The position numbers were made by a program, and so were the translations under genes. The notes under the pieces are model-generated. The model saw nothing but the letters and a program-made list of their open reading frames with translations, did not search any database and was not told the DNA's origin. From contig CAJTKE010000012.1 in NCBI GenBank assembly GCA_910576865.1, positions 13,662 to 77,661 on the forward strand: 64,000 nucleotides of DNA, written 5' to 3'. This document shows, one piece after another, positions 8,353 through 16,007 of the stretch (position 1 is the stretch's first letter; each line of letters starts with the position of its first letter). Source of the DNA: an uncultured Oscillibacter sp. (GTDB taxonomy: Bacteria; Bacillota; Clostridia; Oscillospirales; Oscillospiraceae).

Positions 8353-8664
8353 ATGGCACAGAAGGAAAAGATCCGCATTCGCCTGAAGGCGTATGACCAC
8401 CAGGTGATCGACCAGAGCGCGGAAAAAATCGTGGAGACCGCCAAGCGCACCGGCGCCGAGGTCTCCGGCCCCATTCCCCTGCCCACCAAGAAGGAGATCA
8501 TCACCATCCTGCGCTCCGTCCACAAGCACAAGGACAGCCGGGAGCAGTTCGAGCGCCGGACCCACAAGCGGCTCATCGACATCGCCAAGTCCTCCCCCAA
8601 GACCGTGGAGGCCCTGATGGCCCTGGAGCTCCCCGCCGGCGTGGAGATCGAGATCAAGCTGTAA
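8353..8664 (+). CDS. rpsJ: 30S ribosomal protein S10
   Basis: A 103-residue protein; N-terminus KIRIRLKAYDHQVIDQSAEK and the segment GPIPLPTKKEIITILRSVHK are diagnostic. S10 is a head protein of the 30S subunit and also the NusE partner of NusB in antitermination. It is the first gene of the S10 operon. The RBS AGGAGG lies 8 nt before the ATG. A structured 125-bp gap follows before rplC, unusually long for this operon. Confidence 0.98.
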   Translation: MAQKEKIRIRLKAYDHQVIDQSAEKIVETAKRTGAEVSGPIPLPTKKEIITILRSVHKHKDSREQFERRTHKRLIDIAKSSPKTVEALMALELPAGVEIEIKL

Positions 8665-8789
8665 GCCCCCATTACCATGTTGAACCGCGGCTTGCCGCGC
8701 TATTGAGGCAAGCGGGTCAAGTTGGCCGGAACGGTTTCCCAATGGCCGAGGCCGGTCAACCAATAACCTTTATTTAAGGAGGAACCTAC
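8665..8789 (+). other. Structured rpsJ-rplC spacer
   Basis: A 125-bp spacer inside the operon with GC-rich dyads: GCGG-CTTG-CCGC, GCTTGCC/GGCAAGC about 10 nt apart, and a longer TTGGCCGG/CCGGTCAA pairing with one wobble. No promoter or U-tract was recognised. It could affect rplC translation or RNA processing; no known ribosomal protein leader motif is recognisable. Confidence 0.5.
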
Positions 8790-9509
8790 ATGAAAGCGAT
8801 CATCGGCAAAAAAGTGGGCATGTCCCAGATTTTTGACGAGAACGGCCACGTGATCCCCGTCACGGTCATCGAGGCGGGCCCCTGCGTGGTCGTGCAGAAG
8901 AAGACGGCTGAAAAGGACGGCTATGAGGCCGTGCAGCTGGGCTTCGAGGACATTGCCGAGCGCAAGCTCACCAAGCCCGAGCTGGGCCACCTGAACAAGG
9001 CGGGCGTCGCCCCCAAGAAGCACCTGAAGGAGTTCAACCTGGAAAACGCCGCCGAGCTGAACGTGGGCGACATTGTCAAGGCCGACACCTTCGCCGCCGG
9101 GGACTTCGTGGACGTCACCGGAACCAGCAAGGGCCACGGCTTCCAGGGCGTGGTCAAGCGCCACGGCGCGGCCGTGAAGCGCAACACCCACGGCGGCGGC
9201 CCCGTCCACCGGCATCAGGGCTCCCTGGGCGCCGGCACGACCCCGGGCCACATCGCCAAGGGCCGGGACGGCGCGGGCCACATGGGCGTGGACCAGGTCA
9301 CCGTCCAGAACCTCTCCGTCGTCAAGGTGGACCCCGAGCTGAACATGCTGGTGGTCTGCGGCGCGGTGCCCGGACCCAAGGGCGGGCTTGTGACCATCAA
9401 GTCCACGGTCAAGGTCCACAAGGTCAAGCAGGCCGGCGCGGACATCAGCAAGAACCCGCAGAAGGCTTCCGGCCGCAACCCGCAGAAGGCCTCCGCCAGA
9501 AGCAAGTGA
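8790..9509 (+). CDS. rplC: 50S ribosomal protein L3
   Basis: A 239-residue L3, an early 50S assembly protein near the peptidyl transferase centre. The start MKAIIGKKVGMSQIFDENG and the glutamine-containing loop HRHQGSLGAGTTPGHIAKGR are typical. The last 20 or so residues contain a duplicated NPQKASGR/NPQKASAR repeat, an extension beyond the usual end. Followed 18 bp later by rplD. Confidence 0.98.
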   Translation: MKAIIGKKVGMSQIFDENGHVIPVTVIEAGPCVVVQKKTAEKDGYEAVQLGFEDIAERKLTKPELGHLNKAGVAPKKHLKEFNLENAAELNVGDIVKADTFAAGDFVDVTGTSKGHGFQGVVKRHGAAVKRNTHGGGPVHRHQGSLGAGTTPGHIAKGRDGAGHMGVDQVTVQNLSVVKVDPELNMLVVCGAVPGPKGGLVTIKSTVKVHKVKQAGADISKNPQKASGRNPQKASARSK

Positions 9510-9527
9510 GAAAGGGGTGCTGAGTAA

Positions 9528-10151
9528 ATGTCTACTGTGAAAGTTTTGAACATGGCCGGCGCGGAAGTCGGCACTGTGGAACTGAACGACGCCATCTTCG
9601 GCATCGAGCCCAATGAGGCCGTCGTCCACGAGGTTGTGAAGAACCACCTCGCCAACTGCCGTCAGGGCACCCAGAGCGCCCTGACCCGCGCGGAGGTCTC
9701 CGGCGGCGGCAAAAAGCCCTGGCGCCAGAAGGGCACGGGCCATGCCCGCCAGGGCAGCACCCGGGCTCCCCAGTGGACCCACGGCGGCATCGTCTTCGCG
9801 CCGAAGCCCCGGAGCTACCGCTACGTGCTGAACAAGAAGGTCCGGCGCCTGGCCCTGAAGTCCGTCCTCTCCGCCAAGGCCGCCGAGGGCCAGCTGGTGG
9901 TCATCGACTCCATCAAGCAGGCGGAGATCAAAACCGCCGAGTTCCGCAAATTCCTGGACGCTGTCAAGGTCGACGGCAAGGCCGTGGTGGTCACCCCCGC
10001 GGTGGACGAGACGATCGTCAAGAGCGCCCGGAATCTTCCCGGCGTGCTGACCACCCCCGCGGCGCAGCTGAATGTCTATGACATCCTGAACGCCAAGTAT
10101 CTGGTGGTGGATCAGGCCGCCCTCGCCAAAATCGAGGAGGTGTACGCGTAA
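9528..10151 (+). CDS. rplD: 50S ribosomal protein L4
   Basis: A 207-residue L4, which lines the exit tunnel. The loop GGGKKPWRQKGTGHARQGS is the conserved tunnel-constriction signature. In E. coli L4 also represses its own operon through the S10 leader; nothing here shows whether that occurs. Its stop codon overlaps the rplW start (TAATG), so the two are coupled. Confidence 0.98.
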   Translation: MSTVKVLNMAGAEVGTVELNDAIFGIEPNEAVVHEVVKNHLANCRQGTQSALTRAEVSGGGKKPWRQKGTGHARQGSTRAPQWTHGGIVFAPKPRSYRYVLNKKVRRLALKSVLSAKAAEGQLVVIDSIKQAEIKTAEFRKFLDAVKVDGKAVVVTPAVDETIVKSARNLPGVLTTPAAQLNVYDILNAKYLVVDQAALAKIEEVYA

Positions 10152-10444
10152 TGACCGCATACGATATCGTGATCCGCCCCATCATCACCGAGCGGGCCAT
10201 GGCCGGCGCCGCCGAGAAGAAGTACGTCTTCGAGGTGGCCCCCGGCGCCGGAAAAATTGAGATCAAGAAGGCCGTGGAGGAGATCTTCGGCGTGAAGGTC
10301 GCCGCCGTCAACACCCTGACGGTCCCCGGCAAGGAAAAGCGCATGGGCGCGGGCCGTCCGGGCATGACGAAGACCTGGAAGAAGGCCTATGTCCAGCTGA
10401 CCCCCGATTCCAAGACCATCGAGTTCTTCGAAGGCATGGTCTGA
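10151..10444 (+). CDS. rplW: 50S ribosomal protein L23
   Basis: A 97-residue L23, located at the tunnel exit where SRP and trigger factor dock. IIRPIITERAM and KIEIKKAVEEIFGVKV are family signatures. It starts within the rplD stop codon and precedes rplB by 25 bp. Confidence 0.98.
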   Translation: MTAYDIVIRPIITERAMAGAAEKKYVFEVAPGAGKIEIKKAVEEIFGVKVAAVNTLTVPGKEKRMGAGRPGMTKTWKKAYVQLTPDSKTIEFFEGMV

Positions 10445-10469
10445 TTCTACGGAAGGAGTGTAACGACAG

Positions 10470-11306
10470 ATGTCCATTAAAACTTTCAAGCCGACGACTC
10501 CCTCCCGGCGTCAGATGACGGTCTCCGGATTCGACGGCATCGACAAGAAGGCCAAGCCCGAGCCCAAGCTCACCGAGACCCTGAAGAAGAGCGCCGGCCG
10601 GAACAGCTACGGCCGCATCACCGTCCGCCACCGGGGCGGCGGCAACAAGCGCAAATACCGCGTCATCGACTTCAAGCGGGATAAGCACGATTGCTTCGCC
10701 ACCGTCCTCCGCCTGGAGTACGACCCCAACCGCTCCGCCAACATCGCCCTCCTGGAGTATGAGGACGGCGAGCGCCGCTACATTCTGGCCCCCGTGGGCC
10801 TGAAGGCCGGCGACAAGGTGGAGTCCGGCCCCAGCGCCGACATCAAGGAGGGCAACGCCCTCCCCCTGGCCAACATCCCCGTGGGCACCATGATCCACAA
10901 CATCGAGCTCCACCCCGGCAACGGCGCCCAGCTGGTGCGCTCCGCCGGCACCGCGGCCCAGCTCATGGCCAAGGAGGGCGGCGACGCCCAGATCCGCATG
11001 CCCTCCGGCGAGGTCCGCATCGTCCGGACCAACTGCATGGCCACCATCGGCCAGGTGGGCAACATTGACCACGCCAACATCAACATCGGCAAGGCGGGAC
11101 GCAAGCGCCACATGGGCTGGCGCCCGACGGTCCGGGGCTCCGTCATGAACCCCTGCGACCACCCCCACGGCGGCGGCGAGGGCCGCGCGCCCGTCGGCCG
11201 TCCCGGCCCCGTGACCCCCTGGGGCAAGCCGGCTCTGGGCTACAAGACCCGGAAGAAGAAGAACCCCACCAGCAAATTCATCGTCAAGCGCCGCAACGAG
11301 AAGTAA
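10470..11306 (+). CDS. rplB: 50S ribosomal protein L2
   Basis: A 278-residue L2, needed for subunit joining and the peptidyl transferase centre. The N-terminus IKTFKPTTPSRRQM, the segment GRNSYGRITVRHRGGGNKR and the C-terminal loop MNPCDHPHGGGEGRAPVGR, which includes the conserved histidine, are all present. Normal length and position. Confidence 0.99.
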   Translation: MSIKTFKPTTPSRRQMTVSGFDGIDKKAKPEPKLTETLKKSAGRNSYGRITVRHRGGGNKRKYRVIDFKRDKHDCFATVLRLEYDPNRSANIALLEYEDGERRYILAPVGLKAGDKVESGPSADIKEGNALPLANIPVGTMIHNIELHPGNGAQLVRSAGTAAQLMAKEGGDAQIRMPSGEVRIVRTNCMATIGQVGNIDHANINIGKAGRKRHMGWRPTVRGSVMNPCDHPHGGGEGRAPVGRPGPVTPWGKPALGYKTRKKKNPTSKFIVKRRNEK

Positions 11307-11322
11307 GGGAGGCAGATGAAAT

Positions 11323-11583
11323 ATGAGCAGATCCATCAAGAAAGGCCCGTACGTTGCCCCCGAGCTCCTGAAGCGGGTCGAGGAAATGAACGCGAAGAAC
11401 GAGAAGAAGGTCCTGAAGACCTGGAGCCGCAGCTCCACCATCTTCCCCTCCTTCGTGGGCCACACCATCGCCGTGCACGATGGCCGGAAGCACGTGCCCG
11501 TCTATGTCCAGGAGGACATGGTCGGCCACAAGCTGGGTGAGTTCGCCCCCACCCGCACCTTCCGCGGACACCGGAAGGACTGA
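11323..11583 (+). CDS. rpsS: 30S ribosomal protein S19
   Basis: An 86-residue S19, which forms a complex with S13 in the 30S head. The start MSRSIKKGPYV and the end LGEFAPTRTFRGHRKD are diagnostic. Located 16 bp after rplB, with rplV following. Confidence 0.98.
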   Translation: MSRSIKKGPYVAPELLKRVEEMNAKNEKKVLKTWSRSSTIFPSFVGHTIAVHDGRKHVPVYVQEDMVGHKLGEFAPTRTFRGHRKD

Positions 11584-11603
11584 GTTGAAGGAGGATGCAG
11601 AAC

Positions 11604-11948
11604 ATGGAAAATAAAGTTGCGAAGGCCTATCTGCGCTACGTCCGCATCGCCCCCCGGAAGGTCCAGATCGTCTGCGACCTGATCCGCGGCAAGGACGCGG
11701 GCAGCGCCATGGCCATCCTGATGCAGACCCCCAAGGCCGCCTCCGAGCCCCTGCAGAAGCTGCTGAAGAGCGCCGTTGCCAACGCCGAGAACAACTTCGG
11801 CATGGACCCCGCCAAGCTGGTGGTGTCCGAGGTGTACGCCACGCCCGGCCCCATCCTCAAGCGGATGATGCCCCGGGCCCAGGGCCGCGCCTACCGTATC
11901 AACAAGCGCACTTCTCACGTCACCCTGGCTGTGACGGAAAAGGCATAA
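11604..11948 (+). CDS. rplV: 50S ribosomal protein L22
   Basis: A 114-residue L22, part of the exit tunnel wall. I chose the ATG at 11604 because AAGGAGG lies 9 nt upstream; an in-frame ATG at 11595 directly abuts the Shine-Dalgarno sequence and is unlikely. AKAYLRYVRIAPRKVQIVCD and the C-terminal RMMPRAQGRAYRINKRTSH hairpin are typical. Confidence 0.98.
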   Translation: MENKVAKAYLRYVRIAPRKVQIVCDLIRGKDAGSAMAILMQTPKAASEPLQKLLKSAVANAENNFGMDPAKLVVSEVYATPGPILKRMMPRAQGRAYRINKRTSHVTLAVTEKA

Positions 11949-11966
11949 GAGGGAGGAGAACCGTTT

Positions 11967-12878
11967 ATGGGACAGAAAGTCAATCCCCACGGCCTGCGCG
12001 TGGGCGTCATCAAAGACTGGGATTCCCGCTGGTATGCCAGTGACGAGAAGGTCGGCGACCTGATCGTGGAAGACCAGAAGATCCGCAAGTATCTGAAAAA
12101 GACCCTGTACGGTGCCGGCGTGCCCAAGATCGAGATTGAGCGCAGCGGCGACGTGGTGACGGTCTTCCTGCACTGCGCCCGGCCCGGCATGGTCATCGGC
12201 AAGGGCGGCGAGCAGATCGAGCAGTACCGTCTGGCCGTGGAGAAGCTGGTGGGCAAGAAGGTCCGCCTGAACATCGTCGAGGTCCGCAACCCCGACATGA
12301 ACGCCCAGCTGGTGGCGGAGAACATCGCCCAGCAGCTGGAAAAGCGCATCTCCCACCGCCGCGCCATGAAGAACGCCATGGCCCGGGCCATGCGGGCCGG
12401 CGCCAAGGGCATCAAGACCTGCTGCTCCGGCCGTCTGGGCGGCCGCGAGATCGCCGGCGTCGAGCACTATCACGAGGGCACCATCCCCCTGCAGACCATC
12501 CGGGCCGACATCGAGTACGGCTTCGCGGAGGCCGCCACCACCTTCGGCCGCATCGGCGTGAAGGTGTGGATCTACAAGGGCGAGGTCCTCTCTCAGACCC
12601 TGCGCACCACCCCCCGCACCATGGACACCTCCAAGCCCTATCAGGAGCGTCGTGAGCGTCGTCCCCGCCGTGACGGCGACCGCCGGGGCGGCTTCAATCG
12701 GGACCGTCAGGGCGGCGGCTTCAACCGGGCCGGAGGCGGCGGACGGCCCGGCCAGGGCGGCGGCTTCAACCGCGCCGGGGCCGGACGTCCCCAGGGCGGC
12801 TTCAACCGCGCCCCCGCCCGTCCCGCCCCCGCAGCGCCCGCCGCTCCCGCGGCCCCCAAGGAAGGAGGAAGCAACTGA
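11967..12878 (+). CDS. rpsC: 30S ribosomal protein S3 with extended GGFNR-repeat tail
   Basis: Residues 1-215 or so are a regular S3: GQKVNPHGLRVGVIKDWDS, the KH loop VIGKGGEQIE and the C-terminal domain with CSGRLGGREIAG. Bacterial S3 is usually about 210-235 residues; this one reaches 303 because of a tail rich in Arg, Gly, Phe and Asn. The tail has four GGFNR units and ends in a Pro/Ala run. The tail is in frame, GC-rich, and abuts rplP by a 1-bp overlap, so it is not a sequencing runoff. The tail may be disordered and exposed on the mRNA-entry side; that role is inference. Confidence 0.97.
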   Translation: MGQKVNPHGLRVGVIKDWDSRWYASDEKVGDLIVEDQKIRKYLKKTLYGAGVPKIEIERSGDVVTVFLHCARPGMVIGKGGEQIEQYRLAVEKLVGKKVRLNIVEVRNPDMNAQLVAENIAQQLEKRISHRRAMKNAMARAMRAGAKGIKTCCSGRLGGREIAGVEHYHEGTIPLQTIRADIEYGFAEAATTFGRIGVKVWIYKGEVLSQTLRTTPRTMDTSKPYQERRERRPRRDGDRRGGFNRDRQGGGFNRAGGGGRPGQGGGFNRAGAGRPQGGFNRAPARPAPAAPAAPAAPKEGGSN

Positions 12879-13300
12879 TGCTGATGCCGAAGAGAGTCAA
12901 GTACCGCCGCGTGCACCGCGGCCGCATGACCGGCAAGGCCACCCGTGGCAACACCCTGGCTTACGGCGAGTATGGCCTTGTGGCCACCGAGCCCGCCTGG
13001 ATCACCAGCAACCAGATCGAGGCGGCCCGTATCGCCATGACCCGCTACACCAAGCGCGGCGGCCAGGTCTGGATCAAGATTTTCCCCGACAAGCCCGTGA
13101 CCAAGAAGCCCGCCGAGACCCGCATGGGCTCCGGCAAGGGCTCCCCCGAGTTCTGGGTCGCCGTCGTGAAGCCCGGCCGCGTCATGTTCGAGATCGCCGG
13201 CGTATCTGAAGAAGTTGCCCGCGAGGCCCTGCGTCTGGCCAGCCACAAGCTGCCCATCAAGACCAAGGTCATCGCCCGCGCCGAGGAAGCAGGTGAGTAA
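12878..13300 (+). CDS. rplP: 50S ribosomal protein L16
   Basis: A 140-residue L16, close to the A-site tRNA. MLMPKRVKYRRVHRGRMTG and GKGSPEFWVAVVKPGR are signatures. The ATG overlaps the rpsC stop codon (TGATG), so translation is coupled to the extended rpsC. Confidence 0.98.
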   Translation: MLMPKRVKYRRVHRGRMTGKATRGNTLAYGEYGLVATEPAWITSNQIEAARIAMTRYTKRGGQVWIKIFPDKPVTKKPAETRMGSGKGSPEFWVAVVKPGRVMFEIAGVSEEVAREALRLASHKLPIKTKVIARAEEAGE

Positions 13301-13301
13301 G

Positions 13302-13511
13302 ATGAAGGCAAGTGAAATTCGTGAGATTCGCAAGATGACCCCGGAGCAGCTGAACGAGAAGCTGACGGGGCTGAAGAAGGACCTGTTCTTCCTTCGTATG
13401 CAGCACGCCACCAACCAGCTGGACAATCCCGTGAAGATCCGGGAGACCAAGCATGACATTGCCCGAGTCAAGACCGTGCTCCGGGAGCTCTCCGCTTCCG
13501 GCAAGCAGTGA
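13302..13511 (+). CDS. rpmC: 50S ribosomal protein L29
   Basis: A 69-residue L29 at the tunnel exit. The start ATG follows the rplP stop by 1 bp; GGTGAG lies upstream. ASEIREIRKMTPEQLNEKL and NPVKIRETKHDIARVKTVL are typical. Longer upstream in-frame starts would run into rplP and are rejected. Confidence 0.97.
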   Translation: MKASEIREIRKMTPEQLNEKLTGLKKDLFFLRMQHATNQLDNPVKIRETKHDIARVKTVLRELSASGKQ

Positions 13512-13528
13512 GAAGGAGGTAAGGAAAC

Positions 13529-13792
13529 ATGGACGAGAAGAGAACTTCCTCCCGCAAGACCCGGGTTGGCAAGGTGGTCTCCGACAAGATGGACAAGACC
13601 GTCGTGGTCGCCATCGAGGACCGGGTGGCCCACCCTCTGTACAAGAAGATCGTCGGCCGGACCTACAAGCTGAAAGCCCATGACGAGCAGAACAGCTGCG
13701 GCGTCGGCGACAAGGTGAAAGTGATGGAGACCCGCCCCCTGTCCAAGGACAAGCGCTGGCGCGTGGTTGAGATCATCGAGAAAGCGAAGTAA
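13529..13792 (+). CDS. rpsQ: 30S ribosomal protein S17
   Basis: An 87-residue S17, a primary 16S rRNA binder. RKTRVGKVVSDKMDKTVVVA and the end LSKDKRWRVVEIIEKAK match the family. AAGGAGG lies upstream of the ATG. Confidence 0.98.
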   Translation: MDEKRTSSRKTRVGKVVSDKMDKTVVVAIEDRVAHPLYKKIVGRTYKLKAHDEQNSCGVGDKVKVMETRPLSKDKRWRVVEIIEKAK

Positions 13793-13806
13793 GGAGGCGT
13801 CGAGTT

Positions 13807-14175
13807 ATGATTCAGCAGGAAACCTTCCTGAAGGTCGCCGACAACACCGGCGCCAAGGAAATCAAGTGCATCCGGGTCCTGGGCGGTTCCAAGCGCAAAT
13901 ACGGGAACATCGGCGACGTGATCGTGGCCTCCGTCCGCAAGTCCGCCCCCGGCGGCACCGTGAAGAAGGGCGAGGTGGTCAAGGCCGTCATCGTCCGCTC
14001 CGCCAAGGGCATCCGCCGGAACGACGGGACCTATGTCCGGTTCGACGACAACGCGGCGGTCCTCATCAAGGACGACAAGAACCCCCGCGGCACCCGTATC
14101 TTTGGGCCCGTGGCCCGCGAGCTGCGGGACAAGGATTACATGAAGATCCTGTCCCTGGCGCCCGAAGTGATTTGA
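13807..14175 (+). CDS. rplN: 50S ribosomal protein L14
   Basis: A 122-residue L14, at the subunit interface. MIQQETFLKVADNTGAKEI and GTRIFGPVARELRDKDYMKI are diagnostic. In the E. coli layout it opens the spc operon; here it follows rpsQ by only 14 bp with no visible promoter. Confidence 0.99.
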   Translation: MIQQETFLKVADNTGAKEIKCIRVLGGSKRKYGNIGDVIVASVRKSAPGGTVKKGEVVKAVIVRSAKGIRRNDGTYVRFDDNAAVLIKDDKNPRGTRIFGPVARELRDKDYMKILSLAPEVI

Positions 14176-14188
14176 GGAGGGCAAGGAA

Positions 14189-14542
14189 ATGTCTATGAAC
14201 ATCAAAAAGGGCGACACGGTCGTCCGTCTCTCCGGCGACGGCGGTAAGGACAAGGACCTGAAAACCCACCAGGGGAAGGTCATTGCCACCCTGCCGAAGG
14301 AAAACAAGGTCGTGGTGGAGGGATTGAATCTGGTCACCTGCCACATCAAGCCCCGCCGGCAGGGCGAGGAGGGCGGCATCGTCAAGCGGGAAGCCGCCAT
14401 CGCGGCCTGCAAGGTCCAGGTGGTCTGCCCCAAGTGCGGCAAGCCCACCCGGGTGGGCCACAAGGTGGAGAAGAAGACCGTGGCCGGCAAAGAGAAAAAC
14501 GTCAGCGTCCGCATCTGCAAGAAGTGCGGCGCCGAGCTGTAA
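14189..14542 (+). CDS. rplX: 50S ribosomal protein L24 with C-terminal four-cysteine motif
   Basis: A 117-residue L24, an assembly initiator of the 50S subunit. An N-terminal KOW motif (NIKKGDTVVRLSGDGGKDK) is followed by the L24 body. The C-terminus carries CPKCGK and CKKCGAEL, a CxxC...CxxC pair likely to bind zinc. Confidence 0.97.
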   Translation: MSMNIKKGDTVVRLSGDGGKDKDLKTHQGKVIATLPKENKVVVEGLNLVTCHIKPRRQGEEGGIVKREAAIAACKVQVVCPKCGKPTRVGHKVEKKTVAGKEKNVSVRICKKCGAEL

Positions 14543-14559
14543 GGGAGGAGGAGTGAAAC

Positions 14560-15114
14560 ATGGCTGACAAGAAAGTGCCCAACCTCAAGGCGAAATACGA
14601 GGCCGAGGTCGCTCCCGCCCTGATGAAGCAGTTCGGCTACAAGAGCGTCATGCAGATTCCCAAGATCGACAAGGTGGTCGTGAACGTGGGCTGCGGCGAG
14701 GCCAAGGAGAATGCCAAGATCCTGGACAACGTGGTCCGGGACCTGGCCCAGATCACCGGCCAGAAGCCCATCATCACCCGCTCCCGGAAGAACATCGCCA
14801 ACTTCAAGCTCCGTGAGAACATGCCCATCGGCGCGAAGGTCACCCTCCGGGGCGAGAAGATGTGGGAGTTCCTGGACCGCCTGTTCAACGTGGCCCTGCC
14901 CCGGGTCCGGGACTTCCAGGGCATCAGCCCCAACGCCTTCGACGGCCGGGGCAACTACGCCCTGGGCATCCGGGAGCAGCTGATCTTCCCCGAGATCGAG
15001 TATGACAAGATCGACAAGATCCGGGGCATGGATGTGGTCATCTGCACCACCGCGCACACCGACGAAGAGGCCCGCGCCCTGCTCACCCAGGTCGGCGCGC
15101 CCTTCGCCCGCTAA
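14560..15114 (+). CDS. rplE: 50S ribosomal protein L5
   Basis: A 184-residue L5, binding 5S rRNA in the central protuberance. MQIPKIDKVVVNVGCGEA and PRVRDFQGISPNAFDGRGNY are typical. The gap to rpsZ is 14 bp. Confidence 0.98.
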   Translation: MADKKVPNLKAKYEAEVAPALMKQFGYKSVMQIPKIDKVVVNVGCGEAKENAKILDNVVRDLAQITGQKPIITRSRKNIANFKLRENMPIGAKVTLRGEKMWEFLDRLFNVALPRVRDFQGISPNAFDGRGNYALGIREQLIFPEIEYDKIDKIRGMDVVICTTAHTDEEARALLTQVGAPFAR

Positions 15115-15128
15115 GGAGGGAGAGAAGA

Positions 15129-15314
15129 ATGGCTAAGAAATCCATGATTCTGAAGCAGCAGCGCCCCGCCAAGTACTCCAGCCGGAAGTACAACCGCTGC
15201 AAGCTCTGCGGCCGTCCCCACGCGTATCTCCGGGACTACGGCGTTTGCCGTATCTGCTTCCGGGAGCTGGCCTACAAAGGCGAGATTCCCGGCGTACGGA
15301 AAGCGTCCTTCTAA
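15129..15314 (+). CDS. rpsZ: 30S ribosomal protein S14 type Z
   Basis: A 61-residue zinc-binding S14. The CKLCGRPHAYLRDYGVCRIC segment holds two CxxC pairs, which define the zinc (C+) form of S14. It is followed by an unusually long 279-bp structured spacer before rpsH. Confidence 0.98.
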   Translation: MAKKSMILKQQRPAKYSSRKYNRCKLCGRPHAYLRDYGVCRICFRELAYKGEIPGVRKASF

Positions 15315-15593
15315 GGACCATCTAAGTTGTCCTCACCGGGGACCTGGAGAAATATCCGGGCGTCTCGGAAAGGAAGATAGTTTGAAAGAAACCCATCAGG
15401 GGTGTCTTTCATATTCAATCAATAAGTTTTCAAAGCTTCAAAGAAGTTTTGAAAACTTGCGCAGGCTGACAGGTGTCAGCCTGCGGCAGACGGCGAAAGG
15501 TCATGGCCAATCGGGCCGAGGAGCCCAATTGGTCATGATACCTCGCTGCTGAAGCGGCCCAAGGCCGCAACTCTAAAACAGGAGGATTCATCC
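15315..15593 (+). other. Long structured spacer between rpsZ and rpsH
   Basis: A 279-bp non-coding stretch inside the operon. It holds repeat copy B (15367-15458), then a perfect hairpin GCAGGCTGAC-AGGT-GTCAGCCTGC (15461-15484), a dyad pairing TCATGGCCAAT-type arms around 15500-15540, and GCGGCC-CAA-GGCCGC near 15555. No promoter with both boxes and no U-tract terminator was found. Other spacers in this operon are mostly 10-20 bp. Confidence 0.7.
15367..15458 (+). repeat. Paired-hairpin dispersed repeat, copy B
   Basis: GGAAAGGAAGATAGTT, then hairpin 1 with arms GAAAGAAACCC (15384-15394) and GGGTGTCTTTC (15400-15410), TTCAAT, and hairpin 2 (15424-15458) with 16-nt arms paired throughout except one wobble and an AAA loop. 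It reads in the direction of transcription. Confidence 0.75.
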
Positions 15594-15992
15594 ATGCAAA
15601 TCACCGATCCGGTTGCGGATATGCTCACTCGCATCCGCAACGCCGTCAGCGCGAAACACGACACCGTGGACGTCCCCGCCTCCAACATGAAGAAGAGCAT
15701 CGCTCAGATTCTGCTGGACGAGGGCTATATCAAGAATTTCCAGATCGTGGACGACGGCACCCAGGGAAAAATTCACATCACCCTGAAGTACAACGCGGGC
15801 AAGGAAAAGGTCATCACCGGCCTGCGCCGCGTCTCCAAGCCGGGCCTTCGGGTCTACGTGGGCGCCGACGAGCTGCCCCGCGTGCTCCGGGGTCTTGGCA
15901 TCGCTATCATCTCCACGTCCAAGGGCGTCATGACCGACAAGAAGGCCCGCGAGCTCCATGTCGGCGGCGAAGTCCTGGCGTTCGTCTGGTAA
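15594..15992 (+). CDS. rpsH: 30S ribosomal protein S8
   Basis: A 132-residue S8, a central-domain assembly protein. QITDPVADMLTRIRNA at the start and STSKGVMTDKKARELHVGGE at the end are diagnostic. The RBS AGGAGG sits at the end of the long structured spacer. In E. coli S8 represses the spc operon; whether the upstream spacer acts that way is unknown. Confidence 0.98.
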   Translation: MQITDPVADMLTRIRNAVSAKHDTVDVPASNMKKSIAQILLDEGYIKNFQIVDDGTQGKIHITLKYNAGKEKVITGLRRVSKPGLRVYVGADELPRVLRGLGIAIISTSKGVMTDKKARELHVGGEVLAFVW

Positions 15993-16007
15993 GGAGGGTA
16001 TTGAACA

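Noticed and set aside
7863..8678. A minus-strand open frame opposite rpsJ and its leader.
   Set aside because: It overlaps a clear ribosomal gene and promoter, has mixed composition and no RBS or homology.
11595..11606. An earlier ATG for rplV.
   Set aside because: It directly abuts the Shine-Dalgarno AAGGAGG; the ATG at 11604 has proper spacing and matches the family start.
12652..12878. A frameshift or assembly error creating the S3 tail.
   Set aside because: The frame is continuous, ends in a TGATG overlap with rplP, and its repeats encode one consistent GGFNR pattern.
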